A DNA stretch of 64,000 nucleotides from Strongylocentrotus droebachiensis (lineage: Eukaryota; Echinodermata; Echinoidea; Camarodonta; Strongylocentrotidae). Below, piece after piece: positions 24,703 through 38,421 of the stretch. Made by a program: the position numbers and the translations under genes. The notes under the pieces are model-generated. The model was given only the letters and a program-made list of their open reading frames with translations. It ran no database searches and had not been told where the DNA came from. Position 1 is the stretch's first letter. Each line of letters opens with the position of its first letter. Location of the stretch: contig JAVYIG010007505.1 in NCBI GenBank assembly GCA_035222895.1, positions 1-64,000 of the forward strand, written 5' to 3'.

Positions 24703-25358
24703 CAGAGCTCAATATTGATTGGTTTCCGGTAGGGGCCCCGATGATATTTATAACATGTACCCGCCTGTAAAGTAGGCATCTGTTCGCCTGTTTAATGCAG
24801 TGGAACTGTGTGTTTTCTTTGTATGCAGAGGGGTGTTATATGTATAGCCCACTTTGTGGTACTCACAGTTAAATTCCAAATGAGAAGGTAAACTCTGTTC
24901 GCCCTCTTTAATGAGGAAACAGTGTCGCCTTTTTACGGGCTGTGGGGGGTTGTACACAAGTTCTCGTCTGTTGGTGGCCCTGATGCAGAGAGTACTTTGG
25001 ATTGGACATGCCGGCTCCATCCAGTTTTTTCAGAGCTCAATATTTATTGGTTTCCGGTGGGGGCCCCGATGATATTTATAACATGTACCCGCCTGTAAAG
25101 TAGGCATCTGTTCGCCTGTTTAATGCAGTGGAACTGTGTGTCTTCTTTGTATGCAGAGGGGTGTTATACGTATAGCCCACTTTGTGGTACTCACAGTTAA
25201 ATTCCAAATGAGAAGGTAAACTCTGTTCGCCCTCTTTAATGAGGAAACAGTGTCGCCTTTTTACGGGCTGTGGGGGGTTGTACACAAGTTCTCGTCTGTT
25301 GGTGGCCCCGATGCAGAGAGTACTCTGGATTGGACATGCCGGCTCCATCCAGTTTTTT
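24703..25358. repeat. Young 328-bp tandem duplication
   Basis: Two adjacent copies (24703-25030 and 25031-25358) have an offset of exactly 328 bases. I count about six or seven single-base differences, so roughly 2 percent divergence, a recent event. Each copy begins CAGAGCTCAATATT and ends CCAGTTTTTTCAG. A 90-codon minus-strand frame stays open in both copies and differs by one residue (Arg to Gly), but it resembles no family I know and may be chance. On the plus strand the copies end in a pyrimidine run plus CAG, which is acceptor-like. Confidence 0.9.
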
Positions 25359-25379
25359 CAGGTGCAGATACTTGTATAA

Positions 25380-26235
25380 ATTTATCAAAAGATTCGAAAA
25401 TAATACCCGGGTCCTTCCCTGGGGCGGATTGGAGCAGTGTAACGTTTAAGTAAAAGTATTTTATATTCAGTTGGGAAAGTTTGTGTCGTAGTTGTTATTA
25501 TTGTCATGATGTTGATATTCAGGGTAACAAGATTCCATCCTCTATTAAATCTCAAGTACCCGCAAAAACGCATCCCGTTTCATTTTGTTACTGTGAATGT
25601 AATGCTTATTATAGCTACTCGCTTCTACCATAAGGAGCGAAGGCCTTGTCTCTATGGACTCAATTCGCGTAAACAAGAGTCGTGGAATGGCAAAACTTGA
25701 ACGAGACAAAACCCATTCATACGGATTCCCGCGAGATATTATGCATTGTCTGTCCCTCGTCTCCCGTTGTATTGACGGCACTCGGGCGGCAAACGCTAAA
25801 ATACCAACACATTCTTGCAGACGAAAGGTCTCAGAATCGTTATAGACAGACAATTTGACCCAGCGATGTCGATGGCTGTAGTAGATGCCATTCATCTTTT
25901 AAGTGCTTGTCTCAAATCTTGTTAAATGGCAGGGAATGACCATTGAATAATACATGATGTGCGTCTGTCTCTATCCTGATTTATCACAGTTTTCACATAT
26001 ACTCTCTTATTCTATTGCATTTCACTTGTTATAGCACTCTGTCTCTCTGATGAGTATAAAATAGTCACTCATCATTAGTTCACTTATTTTGTCAAATTCC
26101 ACAAACTCACACACTGACTTGCGTTTATGTATTACATCATAACATTAAATCCTTCATAAGAATAAGACTGCTTTCCTACATGTATCTCCTCTCCATATCT
26201 TGCAAAAGTTCACTGCAGATACGGGACCTAGTATA
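25380..26235. other. Non-coding or unassigned DNA
   Basis: Overlapping frames at 25545-25895 (minus, 116 aa) and 25654-25845 (plus, 63 aa) have no recognisable motif. Neither shows a clear codon bias. Confidence 0.4.
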
Positions 26236-26239
26236 CGAT

Positions 26240-26740
26240 GAGAGATGATCATTCATCTCCATTCTATGGTCTCTAACATCATCGAAATTATCATCATCGT
26301 CATAATCATCACCATCATCATAATCCTCATCATCATCATAATCATAACCACCAGTCAGCATCGCTTTCATCATGATCATGATAATGATAATACCATTTAT
26401 ATCATGTGCATGATCATTACCACCATCACGTACTATCTATCAATATTAATAATATTACTATCATCCTTCATTGAATTTATCTTTATTACCATAATAAGTA
26501 TCATCTTCATCAATATCATCACAATCAGCAGCAGCACCACAATCATCATCATCATCATCATCATGGCTATTGTCATTAAATTCATCCATACTCTTATCAA
26601 CATAATAATCGTCCCCAATATCATCATTATCACCATCATCATCATAATCATCATCATCGTCGTCGTCGTCATCGTCACCAACATCATCACCTTAAACATC
26701 AGCATATCATCCATCGACCAACCTGGTATTAATTTGTATT
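26240..26740. repeat. ATC/ATT microsatellite field
   Basis: About 500 bases of impure ATC, ATA and ATT triplets. The Ile-rich plus and Met-rich minus frames come from the repeat. Confidence 0.85.
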
Positions 26741-26759
26741 CAACTATTTTCTCTAAATG

Positions 26760-27600
26760 AGATTGATGAAACTAAAGCTATACTATGAAGCAGTTAAAAA
26801 AACATAAGGGCTTACCTAAACTGACGTACTAATATTGAAGAAAAAAAGGAATATGAGAGAGGGAGGGAGAAAGGGATAGACTAGGAAGCCGACAATAACA
26901 TCGATTTCAAACAATTTCTTTGTTCATTCCTAACTTCAGGCGAATGAATATATTTTCAAAATGTCTTGGACTATACAATCTTTAGGAATTTCCTTGAACT
27001 ATATCATGTATATTCAAGGGTTATGATTCTAGCTATCGCATTATGTCTAGAATTTTAAAACATTTCATAGAAACTTTAACTACGTTTCTCTCCATATTAT
27101 TAATGTTACATTTTTAAATTATATACAAATTAAGATAATAGTTTTTAAAAAAATGCAAATAATGTCAATAATCAGTTATTCTCGAGGCACATTCGACAAA
27201 TATGTAAAATGTACCCCGTTTCATTGCCATCCCCTTCTTTGTCATTCCACCAAAATCAAACTCCCTAGCATCATGGCAATGTATGCCTACTTAATGGATT
27301 CGTACGCCCCATTTGTTACTATCCAAACTAAAATCTAAGAATGTAGATCTACGTCGCCTAAGAGCAAAGGTCCCGATTGAATAAAAGATGATATACAATG
27401 ACTAAGGAATGGATGGCTAGCAAAATGAGAGAAAGAGAGACAGAGAGAGATGGGACGAGAGAGAGAGAGAGAGATAGAGAGAGAGAGAGGTGAACAATAA
27501 AGTAGACAGAGAAAATCTCGGCCAGAGACAATACATCATTTTCAAAGCGTAGACATTTTTCTCTTCGATTTAATGACACAAAAATTAGCTTTAATTGAAA
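26760..27600. other. AT-rich non-coding DNA with GA repeat
   Basis: An impure (GA)n field lies at about 27429-27490. Nothing else is recognised. Confidence 0.45.
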
Positions 27601-27606
27601 GTCAAA

Positions 27607-27705
27607 ATGGCTCTGAGTAAATATTTACTAGGTTTGGGAAAGCCTGCGGGGGACTGCCCAATCAATCTAAATTGTGCACCTATTACAGATGACAGCACTT
27701 ACAAA
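27607..27705 (+). CDS. Possible 33-codon first exon
   Basis: ATG at 27607 has a favourable context (AAAATGG). It opens exactly 33 codons, ending at a good splice-donor match (CAAAGTAAGT, GT at 27706-27707), so the exon would be phase 0. The peptide begins MALSKYLLGLGKPAGDCP and resembles no family I know. Codon use is not clearly biased, and I cannot find the next exon. This is a candidate from start and donor signals only. Confidence 0.18.
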
Positions 27706-27819
27706 GTAAGTCACGTGACTAAACGCAAATCAACGTGGATACAAGCTCGTAAAGAAGTAAGACTATTCGTGTTTCTCTTGTTTAATCCTCTTAATCACGA
27801 ATTCGAATAGATATTATGT

Positions 27820-30800
27820 TTATAGAAGGGGTTGAATATTGCAAGTAATATTTGTTTCCCACTTAACAAGCACAAAATAAATTGTCTTTAGTGCTAACTT
27901 GTTTCCTATAGCTGTGGCGTATATATTATAATACATGCTTAGATGACTTTGGACTTGGTAAAATATTGCAAGGTGGATAATCTTTATACATTGAATTTAT
28001 TCTGGGTTTAAAATTGCACATACAAATTGAAAAGGGTTAAACCAATTAAAATAGTAGTCAATTTTTTGTGTTATAATCTCCCGTGTCACCGTTCAAAACG
28101 TTTGTTTAAAATAAATTAGCAAACGCGGCCTGATAACACCTTTCTATCAAATACCAATAGGCTCTGTGTCTTTCTCAACAGATCAAGTTCATTTTGTACA
28201 AATGTCACACCACGGTGATTTTTTTTAAAATACAAAGTAAAGATCGATGACTTGTTTTCTAAGACTTAAATCAATTGAAATGATAAAGAAGCCTTGGAAT
28301 GATTGGGTTATAGCTACAAACCATTTCCTACCATCAACATAAGAAAAAGGTGTACGCAATACATTTCTGAAAATAGACTTAATACTAGCATTTGTTCAGG
28401 CAGAGACAGATATAGAAAATCCTTTAATTCATACAATTTAAATTATTTTCTCATTAATTGTCAGCGTATGGGTGGTGGCAATATCTGGGCGGTACTTGAA
28501 TACGGGCTCTCAAGGATATCGCTAACTATTCGTAGGTTCTCCGCAAGATGGCCGTAAGAACAATTTATTGTCAATTGCAGTAATGGCGTTCTTGCTGGCA
28601 GCCGACGGTTTGCTCTAGCTCCATTTTTATAATGAGTTCAAACGCATACGTGGGCAAAATATATTGAGCCTTGAAAAATGTGGCATGTTTATCATGTGTT
28701 TTTGAAATCGATAAAAGATTGAAGGAGTCCTAACAAAAACATAGAGCCTGGCTAGAAAATAGGCCTACCGAGGACATTCTGAGGCCACTTTAACCAAGAG
28801 TTTTAAACACATATTTTCGTTTAAAATGAAGCTTAAATGTGGCTGCGATGAATACATTGTTTAAATGCTCTATATCGGTTAAGGGCATATAAACAAAGCA
28901 ACGAAAGCAATCCTATTGCAACTGCATATAACATGTCTTATCCAAAGAAGAGGAGAGGGAGGAATTAAAGATGCGAAGAAATGAAGACTGCTTGAGGGAA
29001 GGAGAAAGTAAATAAGTCGATAGGAATAAAATGCAACCTTACAAAAACATTGATTTAAGATGACCTCTTTCCTTAGCCTTTGAGCGTTATCATAGACACG
29101 GTCGACACACCGAAGCAGAGAGAGAAGAAGCATTCTTTGCTTCAGGCGACTTTTATTGCAAAAAGGTAAAAGAGGCAGTTGAATATACACTCTCTTCATA
29201 AAATCGATAGATGATATTGCACGCGTACATCCGGCCAAGAAATGCATCATCCAATTTGATTTCTAGAAACATAAATGCCTTCCTTTTTACATTCGCTCTC
29301 ACATTTTCGTATACAATTTTTTGTTGATATTTCCTTTCCATTTAGAGTTCTCTCTTGCCACTCCAATCATCAGTTTATTTTTAAATATTATATTTGTAAG
29401 GGAAACATATTTAAAAAGGAAATTGAGAAGACATTGTGCTAGATTTTTTTCTTCAAGATTAACTTACAATATTAGCCTATATTGGAGTGTAAATGAAACA
29501 TGCCTTATCATATGATTTCTAAGTTTCCGTATTAACTGTCTGATATTCTCATAAAGGAATTGTCAAAAACAGAGGAGAAAAAAAAATGAGAATAGGGATA
29601 CAGAAGAAGAGAACTGAAAAGATCGAAATGAATGAATTTCGGCAATCATTTCTAATGGAACAGGACTGAAATAAATGACTAAAATTATTGACGTACACTT
29701 ATTAGACCCAAATAAGCTGGAGTTGTGCATATGTTTTAACCTATTATTTAAAAAAAAAATCATGAGAGAGGTAATAAGTACAAAAAATAAATTCCTCAAC
29801 TCTACTAACTGCAAATGTGGGTAAAGGAAATTAAGTGATGCAGTTTTTTGAAAAGATATGAAGAGCCTTAAGAAAAGGGAGCTTTTCACACACACTCTCT
29901 CTTTCCCACTTACATCTGCATTTTCCACGCGGGTGGGAGTGGAGAAGGGGGAGGGGGAGGGAGAATACAAAAAAAGGAGGGAGAGAAAAAAAGAAAAGAA
30001 CGAAAGATGTTTTGACATGTGCCTGCAAATATTTACCGACAAACTCACTAACGCATTGACAAATCTGACGGAAAAGGTGCAGAGTTAGGGCCGAAGCGGC
30101 CCCCTTGTCACCTGCCCCTGGCTACACCAGTGTAATCGCGAGCTCTCATTCACTCTGACTTTTTTCTCTCGTTTTGTCTTTCCCCCTCCCTTTCTATTTT
30201 CAAATGTCTCTTTTCTTCTCTCTCTCTCTCTCTTCTTCTTTCTTTCTCTCTTTCTCTCTCTATCTTTCTCCACCTCCCCCTCCCTCTTTCTCTAAACTTC
30301 CCTTTTCCCCTTACCTAAACTTCGTGGAGTTATCAACTTTCATTTCCCAAATGTGATGTTTTGTTAAAATTCTATATGCCCGGTTTTATCGCCTCTAGCC
30401 TGCTTTAAGATTATCTTTCTACATATCATTAACATTTAGCTTACATCAATCGCATACTCATATTCCTTCATGATGGCTACCCTGGTATTATTTATTCCAT
30501 TTCCGCTCTTTCTTTCGTCATATCCTGACCAGTCTTTGTCGTCACTTATTTTTGATGTCGCCTAACATGCAACATGATCCTGGTAATCAACGGCGTACAT
30601 CCTTCACTCTCAATAAGGCGTTAAACGCAGCCGTGACATGAACAGGAAATAGAGTTGTGCATGGCGGAAATCAGAAAAAATAAAGACAGCAGGAAATTTC
30701 TTCAAATGGAGGAAAATTGGAATCAGAATGAGAAGGAAAACGTTTAGTTTCAAAGAACAGAAATGCATCTGGGCTGACACAAATGACTTAATCAATACAC

Positions 30801-31060
30801 TAGAAAGAAATAAAGAAGAGATTTACGAGTTTGTGATGCACTCCTAAATGCTTTTAGGGACGGATTATTAAACTCAATCTTCCATTATGGCAGCCTATTA
30901 TGAGAATCACTAAAATGTGCTTCCTCTGTACCGATTTGTTTTCGCTCTAAAAGTACCATAAAACAAAGGCCAATCTGTGTGATAAGGGAAAAGAATAAAT
31001 GCATTCAAAGAATTGAAATGACATAATATTCCCCTTCTTAATGATCAGCCAAACAAAAAA
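27820..31060. other. Non-coding DNA with pyrimidine tracts
   Basis: A purine-rich patch lies at 29930-30000 and a CT-rich tract at about 30160-30300. The Ser/Phe-rich and Lys/Arg-rich frames there follow from base composition. No gene is recognised. Confidence 0.45.
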
Positions 31061-31062
31061 AA

Positions 31063-31437
31063 GCCCCTTTAAAGTGTTGGTAGCCCCAACGATTTGATGG
31101 CAACAACTCACTTAAATTTTATCATAATGTGGAAGAGGATGACATTTATGACACATTTCTGCAACGATTTTCAAAACAAATGTGTTTGAAGAAGAATATT
31201 GATGAAAGAAAACAAAATTTAGGTTTTCTTCGTACAACGAAAACCCAAATTATGTATTCTTTTATCAGTATTTGTCTTCAAACACACTTTTTTTTTTTTT
31301 TTGGGGGGGGGGGGGGGGGGGAAGTCTTTGCAGAAGTGTGTCTTAACATCTTCTTTCACATTATGATACAATTTAAGTGAAATTTTGCCAACAATTTTTG
31401 GCGAATTTGGAGTTCCGAACAATTTAGAGGGGCTTTA
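31063..31437. mobile_element. Foldback (palindromic) element, about 375 bp
   Basis: The left half (from about 31063) and right half (to about 31437) are imperfect reverse complements over almost the whole length. Matching pairs include CACTTAAATT with AATTTAAGTG, ATCATAATGTGGAAGA with its counterpart near 31360, and TGTGTTTGAAGA with TCTTCAAACACA. They close on AACGAAAACCC near 31236. The right arm carries a T run and G19 (31303-31321). It has no coding capacity. A non-autonomous DNA element is the likely origin. Confidence 0.7.
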
Positions 31438-31439
31438 AG

Positions 31440-34400
31440 AACATTCACATCCTAAAAAGTTCCCCAGGATATCTAATGTAAATGTACAGCAAGACATACA
31501 ATAATCTTCAGGATTTGAAAACGATTTTATTTATTTTTCTTTCGTACTAGGCAGAAGAGTATTGAAATGTAATGATTATGAATAGAAAGAAAATTACCAA
31601 AACATGGGTAAAAAGAGACATTTCGATATGTTGTAGGTGGAATTATAAGAAGAGCAAATGAAAAAAAAGAATGTTGTAAATTTGTTCAACATGGTCGATG
31701 CGTTTGTGAAAAGTGCGATAAAATTCGTGAAAAAGTGAAACCGAGAGAAGACTCGGGGGAGGCTTGGGGATAACAGATCTCCTTAGACCTAAATACTTGA
31801 CCCTAGTTAAAGATTCTCGCTTGATACGAACCTATATTCTGACACTCGAAAGATATAAAAACCACTTGTCGCCAACGAAATACTGGCTACCCACATACAA
31901 AACAAACACTTCTTCAAATAAATGGCGCCCTTTTCTGTATTCAATACAAATCGTCGTCTGGACAAAAACAGATTTGAATAAAAAGATCAACATAGAAACG
32001 TTTCCATTGTATTTAATGAGTCGCTTGGGATCAACATGCAAACGCATAGTGACATATGCTTCCCTTGGCAATTTTTATTGAAACAACTCTGGGAGGTATG
32101 CACTCAATTATTCATACTTCTTGTGAAGAGTCTGGTGAGGCGGAGCATCATTTTATTGCCTCCAAGCTATCAATTATCAAAACGCCGCTATGGATTGATA
32201 AGATTAATAATGCATTCACTAAAAACGGTTAATTGGAAGACTCTAGGCGAATCGCAGAAAAAAGCACTGCCCCCGGCTTCACTGCGGTCGAAATCAACCT
32301 TTAAAATCATTCGCCATTCAATATCGACCAGTATGGCTAGCCTTGTTCGTTTATGAATTAATCTATAGGGAAAATCATTAATCAAAACAAACATTGTTGA
32401 TAGTTATGGAGTCAGTGTCGTGATTTGTTTTCTTTCAATAAGTTTACATCTACGTAAGACAGCAAGTGTTCTGGGAACGCTTGGCATGAAACACAAACAG
32501 GGTGACAAAACAAATTATATTATAACGCATGGCTAGAATAAACCCAATTCCTTTACAAAAACATTATTATTTGAAAGTAGGTTAGTTTTGTTCTTATGCT
32601 GAAGTGTCTTTTCTTTGTGTGTTTTGTTTCCATGCAACAAGCCATACTTGATGATTTTTATATCAACAACTGAATAACATACCTCTTTGGTAAAGAAAAT
32701 GAACGCGGCTTATGCGGATATCACGTCTGATTTACATCTTACAGTACGTTTTGAGGAAGATTGGCATTATGTAGGCTTTGTCCAACAGTTATATGGTTTT
32801 GGAGAAGGGAGGCTCGTGTACGTAATAGATATTAAAAGAAGTTATTTAAAAAACTGATAAAGTTGTCACAAACGTAGCTGAATACTGATCAACTTGGTAA
32901 AATGGCACAACATACAACAAATAAGCGGCTTTTTAAAAACAATTTCACCACCGTGGTTTTAATCATGTCAGTCAAGAGCGACTTTAAGTACATCACCATA
33001 TCATGAAAACATTTCCATCAGGGAATATTATTCTAAAACATCATATGACTCCGGAAGAAACGCCACATGCCCTTTAAGATATTTTTCCTCAAGACAAAAG
33101 AAAACACAGTCTGACATTTAGTTGAAATGATCGCTGTATTTCTGGCCACACCGTGGATCCTGCATCTCAATGCAACATTAATCTCATATGATGCGTAGTG
33201 CTGGAGAAGATAATCACAAGTAGGTATTTAACTTGTAATGACATGAGCATGCTGATTATTAAGACGAAAATCATCCACAGTACTCAATCTTCGTTTGTAT
33301 TAACATTTACACACAGACTACTAGGGATTAATCTTTGCTTGATGATAGATTTGCATGCACGTAGGTATTGGCATATTAAATAATTATAAACCTGGTGATG
33401 AATATTGACTTGAAGTTAATCAGTCAGTGAGGTAAATGCAATTCATAAACATGGCACATCCAAACACGATACTCATAAATCATTAACTGGAGTATTTTTA
33501 TTTTAGTTTCCCTTCCCTTTGTGCTCTCTCTTAAACCACAATTTAATATATTGTCGTTTCCCCGAGTTCTCTCATTACGAATATATATTGCGATTCGTCG
33601 TTTTTACATGCATGGTATATTAAGAGAAGCACAGAGTAGTTTCTTCTAGAAATGAATTTTATTGATGTCATCTAATGTTTATCGAGGATTTTTGTGTTTC
33701 TAGAATACTTGAGTTAAGGAGAAGGATAAAATTATGAAGAAAATGGACCAAAAAGAAGAAAAAAAAGTAGAAGATGAAGAAGAAGAAACAGAAAAACAAA
33801 TCAAAGAAGTAAAGAAAATGAGTAAAATACAGGTAAAATGACTGGCAAAATATTTACAGAAGAAGGGGAAGAAGAAAGAAAAATGGTTTAATAATGCTTA
33901 TAAATATGTAGAACCAAGTAAGCTTGCACATAAATTAATATTGCTCTTTAGAATCATGGCGAATTAATTTTAGCATTGTTCTTTAGCTGAGCATGATAAC
34001 GGAAACATTTTAATGACCACATTTACGTCATCTACTTTGCGCAAGTAATACATTTAATAATAGTTCATAACCACAATTATCTGCAGATGAATCAGACCCG
34101 GTAGTAATTTGTAAAAACCAAAGTAGTACTAGTACACCATATATTCATTGCATTTTGGGTTAGTCATTTATGTTTTGCAAAACAAACAGCATACCATTTA
34201 ACAATTACTCATAACCCACGATTATCCTCAACTGAAATTAATCGGACGTGGCTGTGTACAAAAAAGAGAGTCCATTCAATCAGGCTATAAATGATATTAT
34301 GCACACAAAAAGAGCTTTGCTGTAATTAAGAAAAATAATGAAGGTCGTGTTAAAGTTATTCCGATAATGATTTGATTTTGATTTCCCTTACTACATTTTT

Positions 34401-35535
34401 CTCGTTCAAATTAATGTAATTTTTTCCTTTTAAAGGAAATTGTGCGTTGGCATTGCCAAGTAAAATTTAAAAAAAAAATAACGGGCTTATATCAAATTTT
34501 AATCCACATTTCTATTGCGCAAATGTGCTTGCCAAAATATAAAACAAAACAAGATAAAACAATATATTTAATTTGACATGCCTTTTTCAAATATTGATTA
34601 CCCGTGATCATATATTATGAAAAAGTTGTGTTTATGTTATTCAAAATAGTGTATTATTATAAGGCTTAGAAATGACACACATTTTTATATTAAAGATTTC
34701 AAATTATTTTGCACCTTTAAAAGAAATCAACCTACAAGTACTCGGCCTTCTCTTGAATTGAGAGTCTTTACCTCATGGATCCTCAACGAGATAGAAAGCG
34801 TGTCCTCACCAGTAAATGCCTTAGCTTTGGCAATTTTTACAAAATCTTCAAGATAACGGTGAACATTCCATGGAACCCAGAGCCTAGGATTCATACATAA
34901 TGTAAACGTAAAAGATACACTACAATTTTAACCAGAAGCGAATACATGGCATATTTAGAAATATTGCGAGCTATTCCAGGAAAGTAGTCGAATCGTTAGA
35001 CATTACACGCTATTCCAGGAATATGGCCCAGAGTTATACTGTAAAAATTCACCCACCTCAGATATCATTTTGTTTTGTTTAAAGGAGTTAAACAAAAGTG
35101 GGGAACTTTCTTTGATCTTTACACTAGTAGGTCAACGTGGTCAGTGAGGTGCAAATCAGGATGATGAAATGCCTTCAGGTACACTATATCATATTGGTTC
35201 CTGCATTTTTCTTCGAACAAGACGATCATCACGTGACCTATTAAATAATTGAAAAGGGAGGACTGAACGACTGAACTTCAAAAGTACGTGACCGGTCAAA
35301 ACCAGGAACTTGTATACCCTAAAGCGGAATCGTAGTGCAGCAAATGTTCTAGGATATTTCACCCTAAATATTTAAACAAAAAGAAAAACGAGTTAAAACC
35401 GCTTAATCAGAGCATAGATTTTGGTTTGCTGGTAAGTAGAACATTTCTCAGAGGAACCCGAGGAGGAAAAAAACAGTATTTCCAGATCAATCGTAAGTTT
35501 ACACCAAGCGCGAACATTGATCTTCAAACACCAAC
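31440..35535. other. AT-rich non-coding DNA
   Basis: Two overlapping plus frames at 31764-32356 (105 and 106 aa) have no recognisable motif. A purine-rich patch lies at 33717-33880. No transposon ends or tandem arrays are recognised. Confidence 0.4.
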
Positions 35536-35540
35536 ATTTT

Positions 35541-36290
35541 AAGTAAGAAAGCAGAAGAGGGATGATGGCGTATCACTCACAAGCTCATCCCTGCCAGTGG
35601 GGGTATCCAGAAATAGATATGCAGGATTAGAGAAATACATCGGGGATTCGATTGGAGAGGGTCTTCAAAGGACGAGATCAAAAGTAAGAAGTTAGGTAAG
35701 CGATGATGGGAGATCATACATTCGCTCATCACTATAGGTGGCGTATTCAGAGATGGATGAGCGGGATTTTGCGAAATATACATGGAAATCAAGGGTTTAG
35801 CCAAAAAGGGATGGGCACACCGATTCCACAATTAGCTAGATAGATGGGAGACTGGAGAATAGTTTATGCCACCAGTTTTCAATCTCTCATGTTTCGAGGA
35901 GATACAGGATGTAAATAGGCCTAGAATGCTCCATGAGGTGTGAGGTGTGCTATGGAACTTTATTATATAAACTTTGTTCGTCTGCTCACCATGACAACGC
36001 CACCAGTTTTCAATCTACCACGCTCTGGAGAGCAAGCATGGACTCTCATCATAAAACAAACAGTTTAATGAGGATCGGAAGGAAGCACAGTGTAGGGGGA
36101 GGGGGTATATTTTTTCATCTTAATCGTGACTTGAAGATGCTTCTTTTTTAATTCAAAGGGTAGAAGAAGATTGACAAGGAATCAGGGGGCGGGATGGCAT
36201 CCACTAGCACATCCTTCCATCACCACCACCACCACCACCAGTTTTCCATTTACCGCGCGCTGAAAGCATATTTGACAGCTAGTGATGAAG
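35541..36290 (+). repeat. Old, scrambled tandem repeats
   Basis: Two diverged units lie side by side near 35541-35685 and 35686-35830. They share GTAAGAA, GATGATGG, GCTCATC, GTATYCAGA and GAAATAYACAT in order. Further on, the phrase CCACCAGTTTTC(A/C)AT recurs near 35870, 35999 and 36227. The stretch looks like a decayed tandem array. Its open frames are short and unrecognised. Confidence 0.5.
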
Positions 36291-36299
36291 GGGCTTAAG

Positions 36300-38325
36300 A
36301 GGAGCAAAGTAAACACTTGTCCGCCTCCTCCTCTCGTACTTAGAAACCGCGCCATGGCAGCCTAACCAATTAACGCGTTAACAATAAGCAGAAAGCGAGC
36401 ACAACCATCACATCATCACGTCAGCTTACTTCGCACATTATTGATGTGGCCCGACGGAATTGCAGACAAGGGCGTTATGGGGATTTATATTAAATAATAG
36501 GTGGCATTCGAATAACTAGGTTAAAAATGATGACACGTCTGTCATGTCGTTGAAAACAATACAAAACATGAAAATAAAGACATTCCTTCGTAATCACGAA
36601 GGTTTACAGTATCAACTGAAAGCATTTAAACCTGGTGTGGTTAAATAATAATAACAATGATTTGTAGGTTACAACGCTGGTTTCAAGCATGGTAACATTG
36701 CTACCCATCTCACAAAGTGAATATTTCTCGTTCATTTCTTACATAAGGACTTTGGAAATTAATATTGCCCAAAACAATAATTCATATTACATTTCCATAT
36801 GCAAATTTCCATGTGGAATCTTTCCGAAATAACTCTTTGACCAGTTCACTTTTTTTTTCTTCAATAAATCATGTGAATAAGAATAATTACTAGAATTATG
36901 ATAATACATTTAAAAAAAAAGGTGTTTAAGGTTATGGTATGGCAATCTGTATTGTAAATTCATACAAAACGGAAATTCATGAACATTGCTTTCACATGTC
37001 TTTTCCTGCACAAAGCTGTGAAACATTTCGATATTGTCAAAGGTTTTCGAATATTTTTGTCGCCATTATTTTTCTTGTGTGAGAAATGATCAGGAGCAGA
37101 TTTCGGAAAAGCTTCCAATAAAAAAAAAATAACAAGAAGAACTATTTAATGATACATTAACATTTTTCGTTGCATGTCTCAATTTTCCAACCAAAACATG
37201 GTTTTCCGTGCACGTAATACAGAAAATATACATTTCTGCAATACAAAACGACTGATGTGACTAAACATAAATGTAATATTGTTATCACTTCTATCTAGAA
37301 AGCTATAATATGACACAAATCACACAAATTCTTTAAAGTGAAATATACAATAATGAATGACAAGATAATAAATTTATGTATAGAAGCTATTATGTACAAA
37401 AATATTTTGCTTTGCTTCGTTGTCGTACCTTAGAAGCATCGCCATTATTTTTTGTTCGTACTCAGTGAATTTACATGTAGTGTTTAATCTTTTCAATCAA
37501 GAATTATTGTGACATGATAGAATTAACAGGCAGATTTATGTCACAAGCGAGAAATGATATCGTATGATTACTTCAAGAATTCTGACACTCTCAACGTAAA
37601 CGGAGCGTTCTTGCAGACAAGTGCACTATCTACAAAAAAGTCACTCGTTTAGGGAGTAATAAAACAACTCGAGCGTTTTTGTTTCCTTAATCTAATGAAA
37701 CTTGTTTAACAGATCAGCTCCCGTCTGTTCATGTTGATTGAACCAGTAACTTGGTTATCTCCCTTCAAGAAATAAGTAAACCAAATATTGATTAACTTAG
37801 GTTTGGTAGGTTTGGTCGATTGATCTCCTGGGCGGAGACCAGAACGACGTTGCACACGTGAACGACCCTATCTGGTTTCTCGAGTCAACGTACTCTATCT
37901 TTCTCTCGTCTACTCAAGAGCGTGACGAATCGTAAGCATTGACAGCTCAGGATCTAAAACCGTTGAGGAAAAAAAAAGGCGGATGATCGTCCTCACCATG
38001 TCATTAGATTGTTTGTCATCAGTGCACAGATGCCGTAGAATTTAATCGTACCTCGTTTCTCTTTTTCAGTTTCTAGGTTCAAGCACTTAATCAATTGAAT
38101 CTGTTACGAATCTCTCACTCAACAAAATGAAACCTGTGCGTTCACGTTCCTTTACACCACAACAATCAGCTGATTCCATGAATTGTCCTTCCTTCCTTCC
38201 CCACGGTGTTGTTATTGTTGCATTCTTGTGCCGTGAAGGCGAGGTCGATATAAATGTTTTTGTCAACGTCCCTGTCGTTATTGCAACCGATGATCCAGTC
38301 GGACATGATACAATATAATCATCAT
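36300..38325. other. AT-rich non-coding DNA
   Basis: No gene or repeat is recognised downstream of the GPCR gene. The small plus frame at 38127-38318 has no motif. Confidence 0.45.
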
Positions 38326-38332
38326 AACAAAG

Positions 38333-38338
38333 TTTATT
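38333..38338 (-). terminator. Poly(A) signal candidate for the GPCR gene
   Basis: On the minus strand this reads AATAAA, 84 bases after the GPCR stop codon, a typical distance for a short 3' UTR. Between stop and signal there is also a donor-like GTCGTAAGTAC near 38370, so a 3' UTR intron or an alternative end is possible. Confidence 0.45.
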
Positions 38339-38421
38339 TTGGAAAAAAAAAGTTTGATTAGCAAGTACTTACGACCTTAAAAGCTGTGATGCGATGGGGT
38401 TGCCACAAAATCCGCTGTATT

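Noticed and set aside
31764-32356. Two overlapping plus frames of about 105 aa
   Set aside because: No motif, no codon bias and no splice signals tie them to each other.
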